Shown piece after piece: positions 1 to 11,400 of a stretch of 64,000 bases of DNA. This stretch comes from Anthonomus grandis grandis (Eukaryota > Arthropoda > Insecta > Coleoptera > Curculionidae): assembly GCF_022605725.1 (NCBI RefSeq), contig NC_065558.1, positions 1,674,001-1,738,000 of the forward strand, in the 5' to 3' direction. The notes below the pieces were generated by a model that saw only the letters and a list, made by a program, of their open reading frames with translations, had not been told where the DNA came from and made no database searches. The position numbers were made by a program, and so were the translations under genes. Positions within the stretch are counted from its first letter, which is position 1. Every line of letters starts with the position of its first letter.

Positions 1-140
1 ATTTAAATGTTGACAAAAATTCAGCACCAGTAGCAGTTCGGAATAAAAATTTTAAAAAAGCGGGACAAAATACTTGGAACTAAAAGATTTTTATTCAAAA
101 ACGACATAAAACATAACTTATTGAAACCATAATATTATAA

Positions 141-288
141 TTAATATTTGGTATGGTAACCCTTAGCATTAATTACTGCCTGCATTCTTCTGGGCATTGA
201 TTTAATTAAATTTTCAATTATTTGTCTGTCAATGTGAGTCCAGGCTTCAAAAAGCTTATGAAATAGCTCATCAGCATTTTTGACAGAT
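141..288 (-). pseudogene. Tc1/mariner-type transposase, C-terminal remnant
   Basis: On the minus strand, about 48 codons run open to a TAA at 141-143 and end with residues such as PRRMQAVINAKGYHTKY. The tail also contains LFHKLFEAWTH and IIENLIKSM. This pattern (a helix, then a basic PRRMxxVIxxKG motif, then Y-stop) is the usual end of Tc1/mariner DDE transposases, which cut and paste DNA at TA sites. Only the tail is present. A stop lies at about 286-288 and no catalytic DDE region follows, so the piece cannot be active. The matching terminal repeat may lie within bases 1-140, but I could not define it. Confidence 0.8.
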
Positions 289-299
289 CAGGTTTTTAG

Positions 300-1430
300 T
301 GGATCATAGCCAGATAGTGTTCGGTGATTTAAGAAAAAAAATGGTTTTCGCAGGTGTCATAGGTATGCCGCTATAAAGCGTCAAAGTTAAAAAAAGGTGT
401 AGAGCAAAAACTACTCTACGTAAAAGGTTGTAGAGTATGTCGAAAAATAGGATTTAAAAAGTTCTTAAAACGCTAACAGCTTAAAGTCTCTAGGTGCCGC
501 CAATAAAGAGTTATTAAGAAAAATAGAAAAAATCGGTCAAAAAAAGGCTCAAAAAGGGGTTTATATTTGTTAATACAGCTCACCCTGTATATTACCTAGC
601 GCCATATGTAATATTTTTGTTTAATCCTAAAGGATTAAGCTTTCAAACGGTGTAAACAAAAAAAATTAAGAAATTTTTTTAGAAATAGAAAAAAAATCAT
701 TTCTCAAAAAATTCACTTTTTTTTTTCGAAAAAAAAAATTTTAAGTTTGAGCTCGTTTATTTCGGAAGGAGTTTCTTTTTGAAAAAAATAGTTTTTACAA
801 AAAAGAAAGCTACATTTACGTGAAAAAGGGGCGTTTTGTGCGCATTGTCGTGAACTTTACCGTTTAGGCCCACAACCGTTTAAGTCCGCGAGGTACCGCG
901 AAAAAAGTTCAAATTTCATTCACAGAAAAATCCCACTTTCAATGGGCTTTTTTAAAAAAGCGCCCTTTCTGCACTGCTTTCCATGGGGGGCTTTGACGTC
1001 AAAAAATTGGGCTCAGTGAGTTTTTCACAAACCGCTGCAGCGGCTGTTTTCGCGAAAAAATCAGTTTTTTGCCAATAATAATCTACACCATCATGTAGCC
1101 TCAACCTTCCCACATAAAACAGTAAAAACCAGAAAAAAAAATTCGCCATAGAAGCAAAGTTATTAACGTTGATGTGACGCGAGTCCTAAAATCTGTCAAT
1201 TCTTCACGAGCACATATTAGAGCTTCGCTCTTAACAAGCACATCTAAAAAGCATATCTTATATAAGAGAAAACATGAAAGACATCTAAATCTATTTGCCA
1301 AAATGAGCAGTGCTTTTACACTGTACTAGTGAATGGGTTACAAGCATAACAAGCTTGTACACAAGCAAAAAGTTCATACCAATTTTTTGCTTATGTACAG
1401 TTAATTAATTCATGTGCTCAACAAGCTAAC
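300..1430. other. Non-coding repeat-like stretch, unassigned
   Basis: No convincing gene is seen. The stretch is rich in A and T runs with some more complex patches, for example near 590 (CACCCTGTATAT) and at 840-900. These look like old dispersed repeat sequence. A short hairpin (AGAGCTTCGCTCT) lies near 1220. The two short minus-strand ORFs here overlap each other and show no protein-like pattern. Confidence 0.4.
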
Positions 1431-1443
1431 TTAAAATAATTTA

Positions 1444-1492
1444 ACCCATCCCATCCCATCCCAACTCATCTCATCCCATTCCATCCCAATCC
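1444..1492. repeat. CCATC microsatellite
   Basis: About ten pentamer units of CCATC or one-base variants (CTCATC, CCATT, CCAAT) run in tandem. It is a decayed simple-sequence repeat. Confidence 0.85.
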
Positions 1493-1637
1493 AAAACACA
1501 ATTAAAAAATTCTTTCATGTATGAGAACGCTGTCACCTCGCAGCGTTATGTCAAACGTCAATAAAAAAGAATAATGAAGGAAGGTGAAAGGGAATTTTGT
1601 TTTTGTTATTTAAATGAAAAATAAATATTCTTTAGAC

Positions 1638-1718
1638 TTAATATATTAATATAAATTAGTTATATAATATAAATATATAAATATAATATAATATAAATAA
1701 TATATTAGTTATTTAAAT
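1638..1718. repeat. AT-only low-complexity tract (ATATAA-like)
   Basis: The stretch is almost entirely A and T, in repeated ATATAA/TATAAAT units. It is a low-complexity microsatellite. Confidence 0.7.
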
Positions 1719-1719
1719 A

Positions 1720-3720
1720 ATTTCGTTTTTTTGGTCATTTTTTTATGCATAATTTCATTTAAATTAAATAATTTTTCTAAAAATACAAGATTCATAGTTG
1801 CAAAAAAATAAAAAAAGTAAAATTGGCACAGTTGAAATTTGAATCCAGGCCGACCGGCTCATAGTTTACTCTCATTACTATTAAACCAGGAAGTGCTTGC
1901 GGCGAATATTCGAAAACGCGTTTATATCGTTCACATTGTCATGATTTTTTTTTTGTTTTTATTATTTTATTAAAGAAAATGTTATTCATCCTCCAATTTT
2001 TTTTTGCTTAAAATAGTCCAAAGAAGATTAGCTTACTATTTCATATTCAAAAATGTTAAAATTCGGAGATACCTAAAGTCGACTAGAACCCTATATATAT
2101 ATTTTTTTTTTTAAATTGTATGAACATATAAAACAATTTTTTACTCTCAATAAAAGTGTCTATAAAAATTTAACTACAATAGTTAAAACTGAGAAATTAA
2201 GAATTAAAAATTCAGAATTATGACAATAACTTTCCTTACCTCTTCTATTTTTTATTATGAGTACCAAGATATTTAAAAATTATTTCTTTTTCACTTACTA
2301 AAGCTTTTTTTTTTAATATATGCATTTTTAAGCACATTTATGTTTCCTTTAATAAAAAAAAAATAAAAAATTTACAATTTTCCATGCTATTTTAAATTAT
2401 AAAAAAAGAAAAGAAATTATTCCATCAGATCGTTCAATTTACTTACCATTAAGTTTCCTTCTTCTGGAGTCAATTTTTTGTATTTTTTTCGATAAATTTT
2501 ATTTTCTTTAAATTGTTTAAAAAAAAATATTTCTAGGCACTTTTATAAAAATTATATTTCTAAAATTTAAATGCCTTTAACTCGGAGAGTTTTTGAGTCA
2601 CAAAAATCGTTTTCATATGAAATTATTTGGTAAGAAATTCTCGTTCCTTAATTAGAATCCTTTTAAGAATATTCCAGTTATTTCATGAAATATTCATTAG
2701 AAAAAATGAAAGTATGCTTAGAAAATTAGCAAAAAACATGATCTAACCAAAACTGTCCTAAACGTTCAAATCTTTTTCTCAGAAACACGGTTTCACCTTC
2801 AAAATGATCCTCAAAAAATCTCTCCTACTAAAAAATTATGAAAAGTTCTTTTTTGAATGAAGAAAGTTTTTAAGCCACGAAAATCTTTCTCATATGAAAT
2901 TAATTGGTAAGAAATACTATTTTATCAAGTAAAATCCTTTTAAGTAAATTCCAATAATTATTTCACGAAATATTCACAATGAAAGTGAATTTAAGAAACA
3001 AAAATTAGGCAAAAAAAGGCTACTAACTACCAAAATCTTTTACTGAGAAACATGCTTTTACCATGAAAATGATCCTCAGCGATTCTCCTGTACTAGTGTA
3101 AAAAAATTATGAAAATATCTTAATGTCATCTGAAATATGTGTTTTAAGAACCTCAAATTTAATGGCTTTTAGGCCTTAAAATTAAATCAATATGTTGTGT
3201 GCTAGAAAATATTCTTTATATTACTAAATTAATTTTTTTTAACGTTTTCTTAATGTATGTGTATCTTACTATAATATCTATTATAGCTCAGAACATTTTC
3301 ATGTTATACTCCTATTAGGAGTTTGAAAATAGTTATAACATCCTCTATATAACTTTATAGTTTTAGAAGACCGGTAACACGTAATTAACTTTTAATAGCA
3401 ATTTTAAACAGCTGTTCGTAAAAATACTAAATATTCTATATTACATAAGAAGCCTGTTTTAATGCTTTAAAAATTAATTTAATTAAATCAGGTTCCTTGC
3501 ATAAATAAATTCAATTGCCTAGAAAAACAGACTAAAAACCTTATTCTAGGCAGTTCAACTAAGACCTAGTAGTCTCTATAAAATATTTGAATACAACGTA
3601 CTTCTCTCTATTAAATATTATATTTATGCAGAAAATTGATATTATAGGGTACCATGTAAGTTTTTTTTAATACAATTTAGTAACGGCCTTGAATAATGCA
3701 TATTTGATGTATGTATAATT
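1720..3720. other. AT-rich intergenic sequence
   Basis: No gene is supported. Two related blocks lie near 2590-2870 and 2860-3110. Both carry CATATGAAATTAwTTGGTAAGAAAT followed by ATTTCAyGAAATATTCA and CATGwTTTnACC-like sequence, so they look like diverged direct copies of one repeat. Confidence 0.35.
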
Positions 3721-3724
3721 ATTA

Positions 3725-4405
3725 GTGTCATATACAGGGTATAACATGGGTAATGATTTTAATTTAAGGGGGCGATTCCTTGTAATTTTTTAAATAAAAA
3801 GTTCATATGAACATATGTGCGTAGACGCTTTATTTTTGAGATACAGTATGTTAAATTTTTTTTAATCGACTTTATATTAATATCTGACGAATGTTTTTTA
3901 ATTGCTTGCTTTGGTACAAATATCAAACGCAAAAAAAATGGTGGCGTACTCAAAAAATGAATACAATTATTTTTTTAAATTTACAACAAAAGTAGCATCT
4001 TATTAATTAGTTTATTGGTCTACTTTTTAATTATTAAATATACTGGTAATTTTTCAAGTAATTTTGAAACATTTAATTTTTTTTATTGGGGTCTAAAATC
4101 ATTGTAAGCCTTGAAATATGAATTAAATTATATGAAAACGATGAACAAAATACGCAAGAAAAAAATAATTAAGCGACAAAAAGTGGCATTTTTAGTTGGA
4201 AAAAATGGAGCAAATTTTTGGTCTTAATGTTAGAATTTCAAGAAATTCGGTAAACACGTTTTTTAGAAATTAATAAAAAATCAAAAAATTGAATTAAAAA
4301 AAAGTTTAACATCCTGTATTTCTAAAACGAAGCGTCTTGGGACATACCTTTATATAAACTTTTTTATTAAGAAAATGACAAGGAATCATCTCAAATAAAA
4401 CCTTT
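3725..4405. repeat. Inverted-repeat element, about 0.7 kb, MITE-like
   Basis: The left arm at about 3760-3880 reads GGCGATTCCTTGTAATTTTT ... AAAAAGTTCATATGA ... GTAGACGCTTTATTTTTGAGATACAG. The right arm at about 4305-4400 is its reverse complement with changes (GATTCCTTGTCATTTTCTTA ... AAGACGCTTCGTTTTAGAAATACAG on the minus strand). The arms flank about 430 bp without coding sequence. This is the layout of a non-autonomous inverted-repeat element or a pair of opposed repeat copies. The exact ends and any target duplication are unclear. Confidence 0.5.
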
Positions 4406-5022
4406 TGCTGAAATTGTAGAATATCTATTCAAATATAATATAGCTTAATGTACCACAATCAATTTTTATTCACTTATAGCTTGTATTAAAAAAATGGCAA
4501 GCAAGGCCTTGTCACATTTCAAATTTTAAGCAAAATTTTAGGACGAAACCCTACAAACTGCTGAAAAGTGTTTTTTTTAATACAAATGGCAATTTATAGA
4601 AAATTTTAAATATTGCAATTTTATGCATATAAAATGAACATCATTAGTTAATGAAACTGTCAGTAGCTACGTATTTTTTTTAACGAATTACGCCTTTAGA
4701 AGGTAATAAACATTAACTAATAAAAATAGTCTCAATAACTCTTGATGAATTGAGTGAATGTATGTACGGTAAAAATAAATAAAAAATCGTAGTGTTTCTT
4801 AGTGGTTTTTGACAGAATTTTTTCACAAAAAAAAATCCTCGTTTAAAAAAGCAAATTTACATTTAATGGCAACCCTATGTTAAATTAAAACCTCCCATTC
4901 TCCACCCCCTTAAAAAAACCGAATCAATTTAATATTCATAAGCATATTTCATTTTTCTGACAGAAAAAAAAACGAACGTCGTCGGGCCCCTAAACAAACC
5001 ATACATATTTTCATAAATTTCA

Positions 5023-5028
5023 TTTATT
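5023..5028 (-). promoter_or_regulatory. Candidate poly(A) signal of gene A
   Basis: On the minus strand this is AATAAA, about 225 bases after the gene A stop codon. It is the first canonical signal I found downstream of the stop. In such AT-rich DNA the hexamer is common, so position is the only support. Confidence 0.4.
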
Positions 5029-5251
5029 TTTGAAAATATTATTACACTGAGCTCAACCTTAAAATTACACACCTAAATAATTACACAAATAAAAGTCGCA
5101 TTTCGGATGCTCACATTTTAATATATTATTGCCTAACAACTAGACCACATAACTCGAGATTAACACATAATAATATGTAATAAATAATGCATTAAATTTG
5201 ATTGAAAGAAATGAAATAACAATAGTGATCAGTCAAAACAAGTCTATCGGT

Positions 5252-5414
5252 TTATCCTACGTATCTAATATTGGTAAAAACGAAGGAAGCGGGACGTTTT
5301 CGGTTGCAAAAATCTACGAGTTGACCGCGAGGACCGTCACGTTCTCCGTGTAGAGCCACCAGGAGGCGGTAAATGTCGTCCTTGCCCGGGATACACATGT
5401 AAGCTGGTTCATAT
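5252..5414 (-). CDS. Gene A terminal coding exon
   Basis: The acceptor is CTTCTAG before 5414 and the TAA stop is at 5252-5254. Entered in phase 2, the first base completes an Arg codon, then 53 residues follow, starting YEPAYMCIPG and ending VFTNIRYVG. It holds both cysteines of the shared C-terminal part (exon residues 7 and 36) and a KR in NRKRP. The exon is much richer in G and C than its flanks. A second frame, entered in phase 1, is open for 32 residues to a TAG at 5314-5316 and also has G/C-rich third positions; phase agreement with both cassette exons favours the 53-residue frame. Confidence 0.7.
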
Positions 5415-8400
5415 CTAGAAGAACATTTAAATTGATGGGTTTTTTAATTATTGAGGACATGCTCAAGTGGGTGAGTGAGTGAGAAAAAAGGAGAAAGGCA
5501 TTAAGAAGAGAGCAGTTGAGGAAGAAGATTTATTTTCTGCTGAAACTCTCTATAAGTTGAAAAAGAAGAGAGAGAAAAAGAGAGGAAGAAGAAGCTTTAT
5601 TAAAATTATCCAGAAAGTTTAAAAAAATTATTGTTTTTTAGGCACTTGCAGTTTTATTTGTGTTTTTTTTTATTTTGTATGAAATTTGATATAATTTATT
5701 TGTGGCTTCTAAGGAGTCGATAAAAAAATTATTTTTTTCACCTTAGAATTTTTATTTTTTTTTTAAATATTTTCAATGAGATAAATCAAAAAAAAAACTT
5801 TTTTAGGCACCTAAGTTTTTACCCTAGTTATTTTAAATTTTTCTCAATGAATTATTTTTTAGGCACTTTTGTTAGTTTGCATCTTTTAGTATTTTAAATT
5901 AAAAAAAAATATATTTCCAGGAACTTAAAATTTTATTTACTTTTTAATAAAAAGGAGGAAGATATTTTTAAAACACTCTAAAATTTAATTTTTTTTATAT
6001 ATACTCGGCTGCACAAAACTCCGCCACCCTAAAATATTGGCCAAGTTTGATGTTTTATAATTTTTTTATTTTTTATTAGATTCTCACGATTTTGCCATCA
6101 GTTTTTAGATACATTTGTTGTGATTTTTTCAAATCATTTTGTAAAGTAGCATTTTTCGATTAGGCTATATTATACAGGAGTAAAACAAACTGTTGTTTTT
6201 TCTCGTAATTTGATTTCCCTGTATAAAAATTAAGGTGGATAATTCTGTTTACATACTGTTCCTTGTAATCTTTGATGTATGTTAAACATTTCGATTTTTG
6301 ATTCATTCCATTATCTCATGTCTGCTGCGAGCTGCAAATTTTTTATTAAATCGCTGATTTGAAGCTTATTTTTAGATAATTAATGTCAAGTTTTCGGTTA
6401 AAAATTATCGAAGTTTTACCTAATTATTTTTAATTTCTCTCAATAAATAATTTTTTTATTCACTTTTGTTTCTTTGCATCTTTTAGTGTTTTAAATTATA
6501 AAAAAAATTATATTTCCAGGAACTTAAAATTTTATTTACTTCTTAATAAAAAGGAGAAAGATATTTTTAAGACACCCTAAAATTTGTTATTTTTTTTTAT
6601 ATTTTTTAGGAGATAAATTCATAAATTAAATTTTATAGGCACCTAATTATTTTTAATTTCTCTTAGAAAATATTTTTTTTAGGCACTTTTGTTTATTTGC
6701 ATCTTTTAGTACTTTCAATTAATAAAATATATTTTTTTAAGGTACTTAAAACTTAATTTATATTTTTTATTTCATCCATAATGTTTAAAAAATTTATTAT
6801 TTTTTAGGCATTTTTACTACTTTAAATTTAAAAAAATGTAATTTTTTTAGGCACTTGAAGCTTCATATCATTTTTTTTTTATTCCATCAAGAAGGTTGAG
6901 ACACTTGTCCCTTTCTTTTTTTTTCCTATGAAAATTGATACAATTTTTCTATTGCTTCTAAAGAATTGACAAGAAATTGATTTTTTTTCTACCTTAGAGT
7001 TTTTATTATTAGTTTTTCTATTTTGTTGCAGAAAAAAAGGAGGAAGATATTTTTTAGACACCCTAAAGTTTTATATTTTTTTTTTTTATATTTTTAACGA
7101 GATAAGTTAAAAAATTAAGTGTTTAAGCACCTATAAGTTTTACCTTATTTTTTTAGGCACTTTTGTTCGTTTGCTTATTTTAGTGCTTTAAATTAAAAAA
7201 AATAATTTCTTCAGGAACTTGAAACTTTTTTTATTTTTTAATTCCATCGTGATTGTTTAAAAAAATTATTATTGTTTTTCATATGAAAATTGATACAATT
7301 TCTTTATTGCTTTTAAATAATTGATTTTTTTCTACTTTAAAGTTTTTATTATTATTTTCTTTCTATTTCTTTCGATGCATATGTATATTATATTTTTACA
7401 CAATAAGCGTATATTGATTTATTTATAAGGGCATATTAATAATTAGTTAATTAATAATATTATCGTAAAGTTAGTAAGAGCGCTTTAGGTTTATGTATGT
7501 GGTATGGTAATTTTTAAAAATTTCTGAACCAGTTTTGGTGGCGGGGTGCTTAGGTCGCCGACATGGCAATGTCTAGACGGACCGGAATGTTGCGGTATTC
7601 CTTGGATTTACCGGGATGCTGCTGTTTCTGGTAAAACCGGGGCGTCGCAAGTATCGGGTATCTGGATACCCAGCATTTGATATTTATTGCTTATTTATAT
7701 ATGTACTCTTGCTGACTAAATATGTTGTTGAATTAGCTTTATGAACATTATTATTGATATTATGTATTTTTATTTTTATTAATTTTTTGGGAAATTTGTT
7801 GTTTTTGTGTGTAGTTATTTATGCTAAATAAAGATTATTATATTATCATCTTATCAAAAGAAATAGAAAAAAATTATTTTTTTTTAATTTAAAATATTAA
7901 AAGTGCCTAAAAAAAATAATTATTACTCACTTGCAGCTTTATTATTATTATTTTTTTTTTGGTTAACAAAATTGAAATAATTTTTTGTATGTGCAGAAAT
8001 TGATAGAAAACTGTGTTTTCTTTACCCTAGAATTAATTTTATTAATTTTTTTTTTCGATAAGTTACTTTTTGCAGGCACTTGAAACCTGTATCTAATTTT
8101 TTAGGTTCCTTTCAAAAAGTCGAATTAGAAAAGGATTCTATGTATTTTCTATATTTGTTTTATTTGCTTCGTTTATTTTTTTAATCCATTTAAAACGTTT
8201 AATTTTTTATTATTTAATAAATGATCAGGACTCTTTTTAGGCACTTAAAAGCTTTATATATTTTTTTTTCAAATTACTCTTAAGAAAGTTAATTAAATTA
8301 ATACAATTTTTCAGTGCTACATGCTTTTTTATTTTTCTTTACATTCTTTGCAAGAGGTTGAAATTAGTGCAAATATCCTTTAATTTAATTTGTTTATTTC

Positions 8401-11400
8401 TTTTAGGAATTTGACTAAAAAAATCATTTAATTTTTTTTAATCCATATTTAAATTTTGTTTTTTCAATTCAATATTAGGATTCTTTATAGGCACTTCAAA
8501 GCTTTATCAGATTATCAAGGAGGTAAATTAAAAAATACAATTTTGCAAGATTCCCTATTTTTTTTTTAAATTTTTGTTCGGACATAAAATAAAAACAAAA
8601 TATTTTTATAGACACTCCAAGCTTTATTTATTTTTTTTAAATCCATCCAGAAAGTTTAATTTTTTGGCTGGATGTTTGTTTATTTAATTCATTATTAGAA
8701 TGATTATAATTTATTTATTTATGAATTAAATGCAGATAATTCTTAAGCACTTAAAGCAAAAAAATTATATGAAGTTTCACGTGCCTGAAATCACTTGCAC
8801 TTGCGGCTTATATATATAAATATATTTTTTTTTTACTTCAGAATTTTTATTATTTTTTTTTACCCTAGCAAAGTGGTCTAACAAAAACTGTTCTAACAAT
8901 CAAAATTTTTAACTCAAAGTGACGTTTTTACCCTCAAAAATGTCGCTCTTTTGGTGTAAAAAAAACTGTGAATATATTTCCAGGAGTTTTCAAGTTATGA
9001 CCAAAAATTTCCGTTAAATAATAAAAATAAAAAAAATTACAAATTAGTTTTAAAATGTTTAAATTTGGTGGCTCCTGGAATTGTTTTTAAATGCCCGAAA
9101 TAAAATTTATTATTTATTTTTATTTAAAAAAATATAATAAATAAAAATTGAATCACAAAATTTCTTTTATGTAATACATACATCTAGATGCATCCAGATG
9201 TTTACTCACAACTGTTTGTTCAAACACATAGAACGTTGTTTCTAATGCCTGGATAACGTAAAATGTCTGGAAGATTAAAACAACTACTATTACAAGCTAT
9301 ACGTGTTTTCTAGAAGACATTAAATGCCTGGAATAAAATTATGTATTTTTTTAAATCCTGGAACAAACAGGTAAGGGATCGATAGAAAAATGTCACTAAA
9401 AATATGAAATAAAATAAACAATTTCTTGAATTATTTGGCAAAAAAAAAGACATTGAATAAATAATGTATTTAAACGTCTGCGAAGAAAATTACATTTAAG
9501 ATCGTACAAAGCACATTGTTGTATAAACCAGGTTCTGCTGTAAAAATGTAAATAACTCTTTAGCATTTTGCAACTTTAAATTGAAGTTATTTACTTACTA
9601 AGTTACAAAAATAGCTGTGATGTTGTCTAGTCAAGTCACTCCGATCAGAAAAGTCTTAATTAATTCATGTTTTTCTACAAAGATTTTAATTTCAATTATT
9701 TAAGTTTCATGTTTTCAAGGAGGTAAATAAAAAAAAAATTAAAGGACTTCTTTTTTTTTAAATTCATTTCAAGAAGTTGAATAAGATAACGTATAGTTTC
9801 TATACAATTTACTTATATTTTATTGGAAAATTTAAATAATTTTTTTATAGCTTCTAGTAAATGGACGAAAAACTAATTTTTTAGACTTTCTAAGTTCTAT
9901 TCACCTTTTTTCTATTCCTTTCAATAAATTACAGAAGCAATAATAGGAAAACACTTTTTTTAGGCACTTGAAAAACGGCAAAATAAAAACTTCAATTTTT
10001 TAGGGCTTCTATGCTTTTTTTTATAAATTTCAGGAATTTTTTTTTAAATCTATTCAGAAAGTTTTATCTGACTCTTTTTCTATTCCTTTCAATAAGCTTA
10101 AGGAGTGAGGAGCGAGAAGCGAGATATTCTTTTCCAGCACGTAAAAGTGAATAAAAATATGTTTTTCAGGCACTTGATACCTTACTTAAAATTTAGCATT
10201 TAAACGTGCGATTCTTTCAGACATTTAAAATCTTTTTCTATTTTGCTTTAATTAATTATTAGAAAAATATTTAAAATTTATAGGCACTTGAAGCTTCACG
10301 TGATTTTTTTAACTCTATCCAGAAAATTTAATTTTGATTTATTAAGTTAATTGTTCGTCACGTCTTGAGGCTTTACCTATTTTTTTCGTATAAAATTTAA
10401 AATATTTCTTAATTGCTTCCAACTTTACCAACCGACTCCTATTTTCTATACTTTTCTTCAATAATTCTTTAAACACTTTCCAAGTACTTAATTAAAAATT
10501 ATTAGTTTTAATTAGGTGTCTCTATATTATTATAATCTAACAAACTGAACTTCGCCTTTTTAAATATTCACTTTTATTTTGATTTGTCAATCTGTAATCT
10601 GAAATGTGAATGTACAAATAAAGTCCTTAATATTATTACTAAAACACTAAATTTTTAGACATTCGAAGCTTCATTTTATGTGTTTGTTCCTACAAGTTTT
10701 ATTTACCTCTTTTTCTATTCCTTTCAATGAGCTAAAGAAGGGCGAGGAGCGAAGCACGTCAAAGTGAATAAAAATATGCTTTTCAGGCACTAGATACTTT
10801 ACTTAAAATTAAGGACTAATATTTAGTATAGTAAGACGTAGAGTTTTTTCAGAATAGATCTCTAATAAATAATTATGAAAATATACAAATTTTAGGCACT
10901 TAAAGCTTCATTTAATTTTTTTTATTCTATCCAGAAAACTTAGTTTTTATTTATTCAATTAATCATTAGTCACTTGCATTTTTTAATTTTTTTGTATGAA
11001 AATGGAAATATTTCTTCATTGTTTCCAAAAAAAACTGCTTTTTTTACAATTTAAAAGTTCTATTCATCACTTTTCTATACTCTCATTATAGCTATAATTT
11101 TTATATTTTTACTGGGTATTACTTAATGAAACACCTAATTCATTACAACCTAATTAGAAAAAATCAATTTTCTCACTATTAGACCTATAAAGCTATAAAA
11201 TCACCTTTGAGATAAATATTTTAAATGTTCCTAGCTAATCAGAAGAAAAATAATTTATTTACGCTTATGGATCATGAAAATCACTGCATAATATTATAAT
11301 ATTCAACCTATAAATTAAAATAAAAAAATAATGACCTAAAGTCATTAAAATCACTGTTGTGATTAATATGCTGCTTATTTAACCCAGAAATTGAAAAGAA

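Noticed and set aside
1824..1895. tRNA-like patch on the minus strand (TGGTTTAATAGTAATGAG and GGATTCAAATTTC resemble A and B boxes)
   Set aside because: I could not fold a proper acceptor stem or anticodon arm. At most it is a decayed tRNA pseudogene or SINE head.
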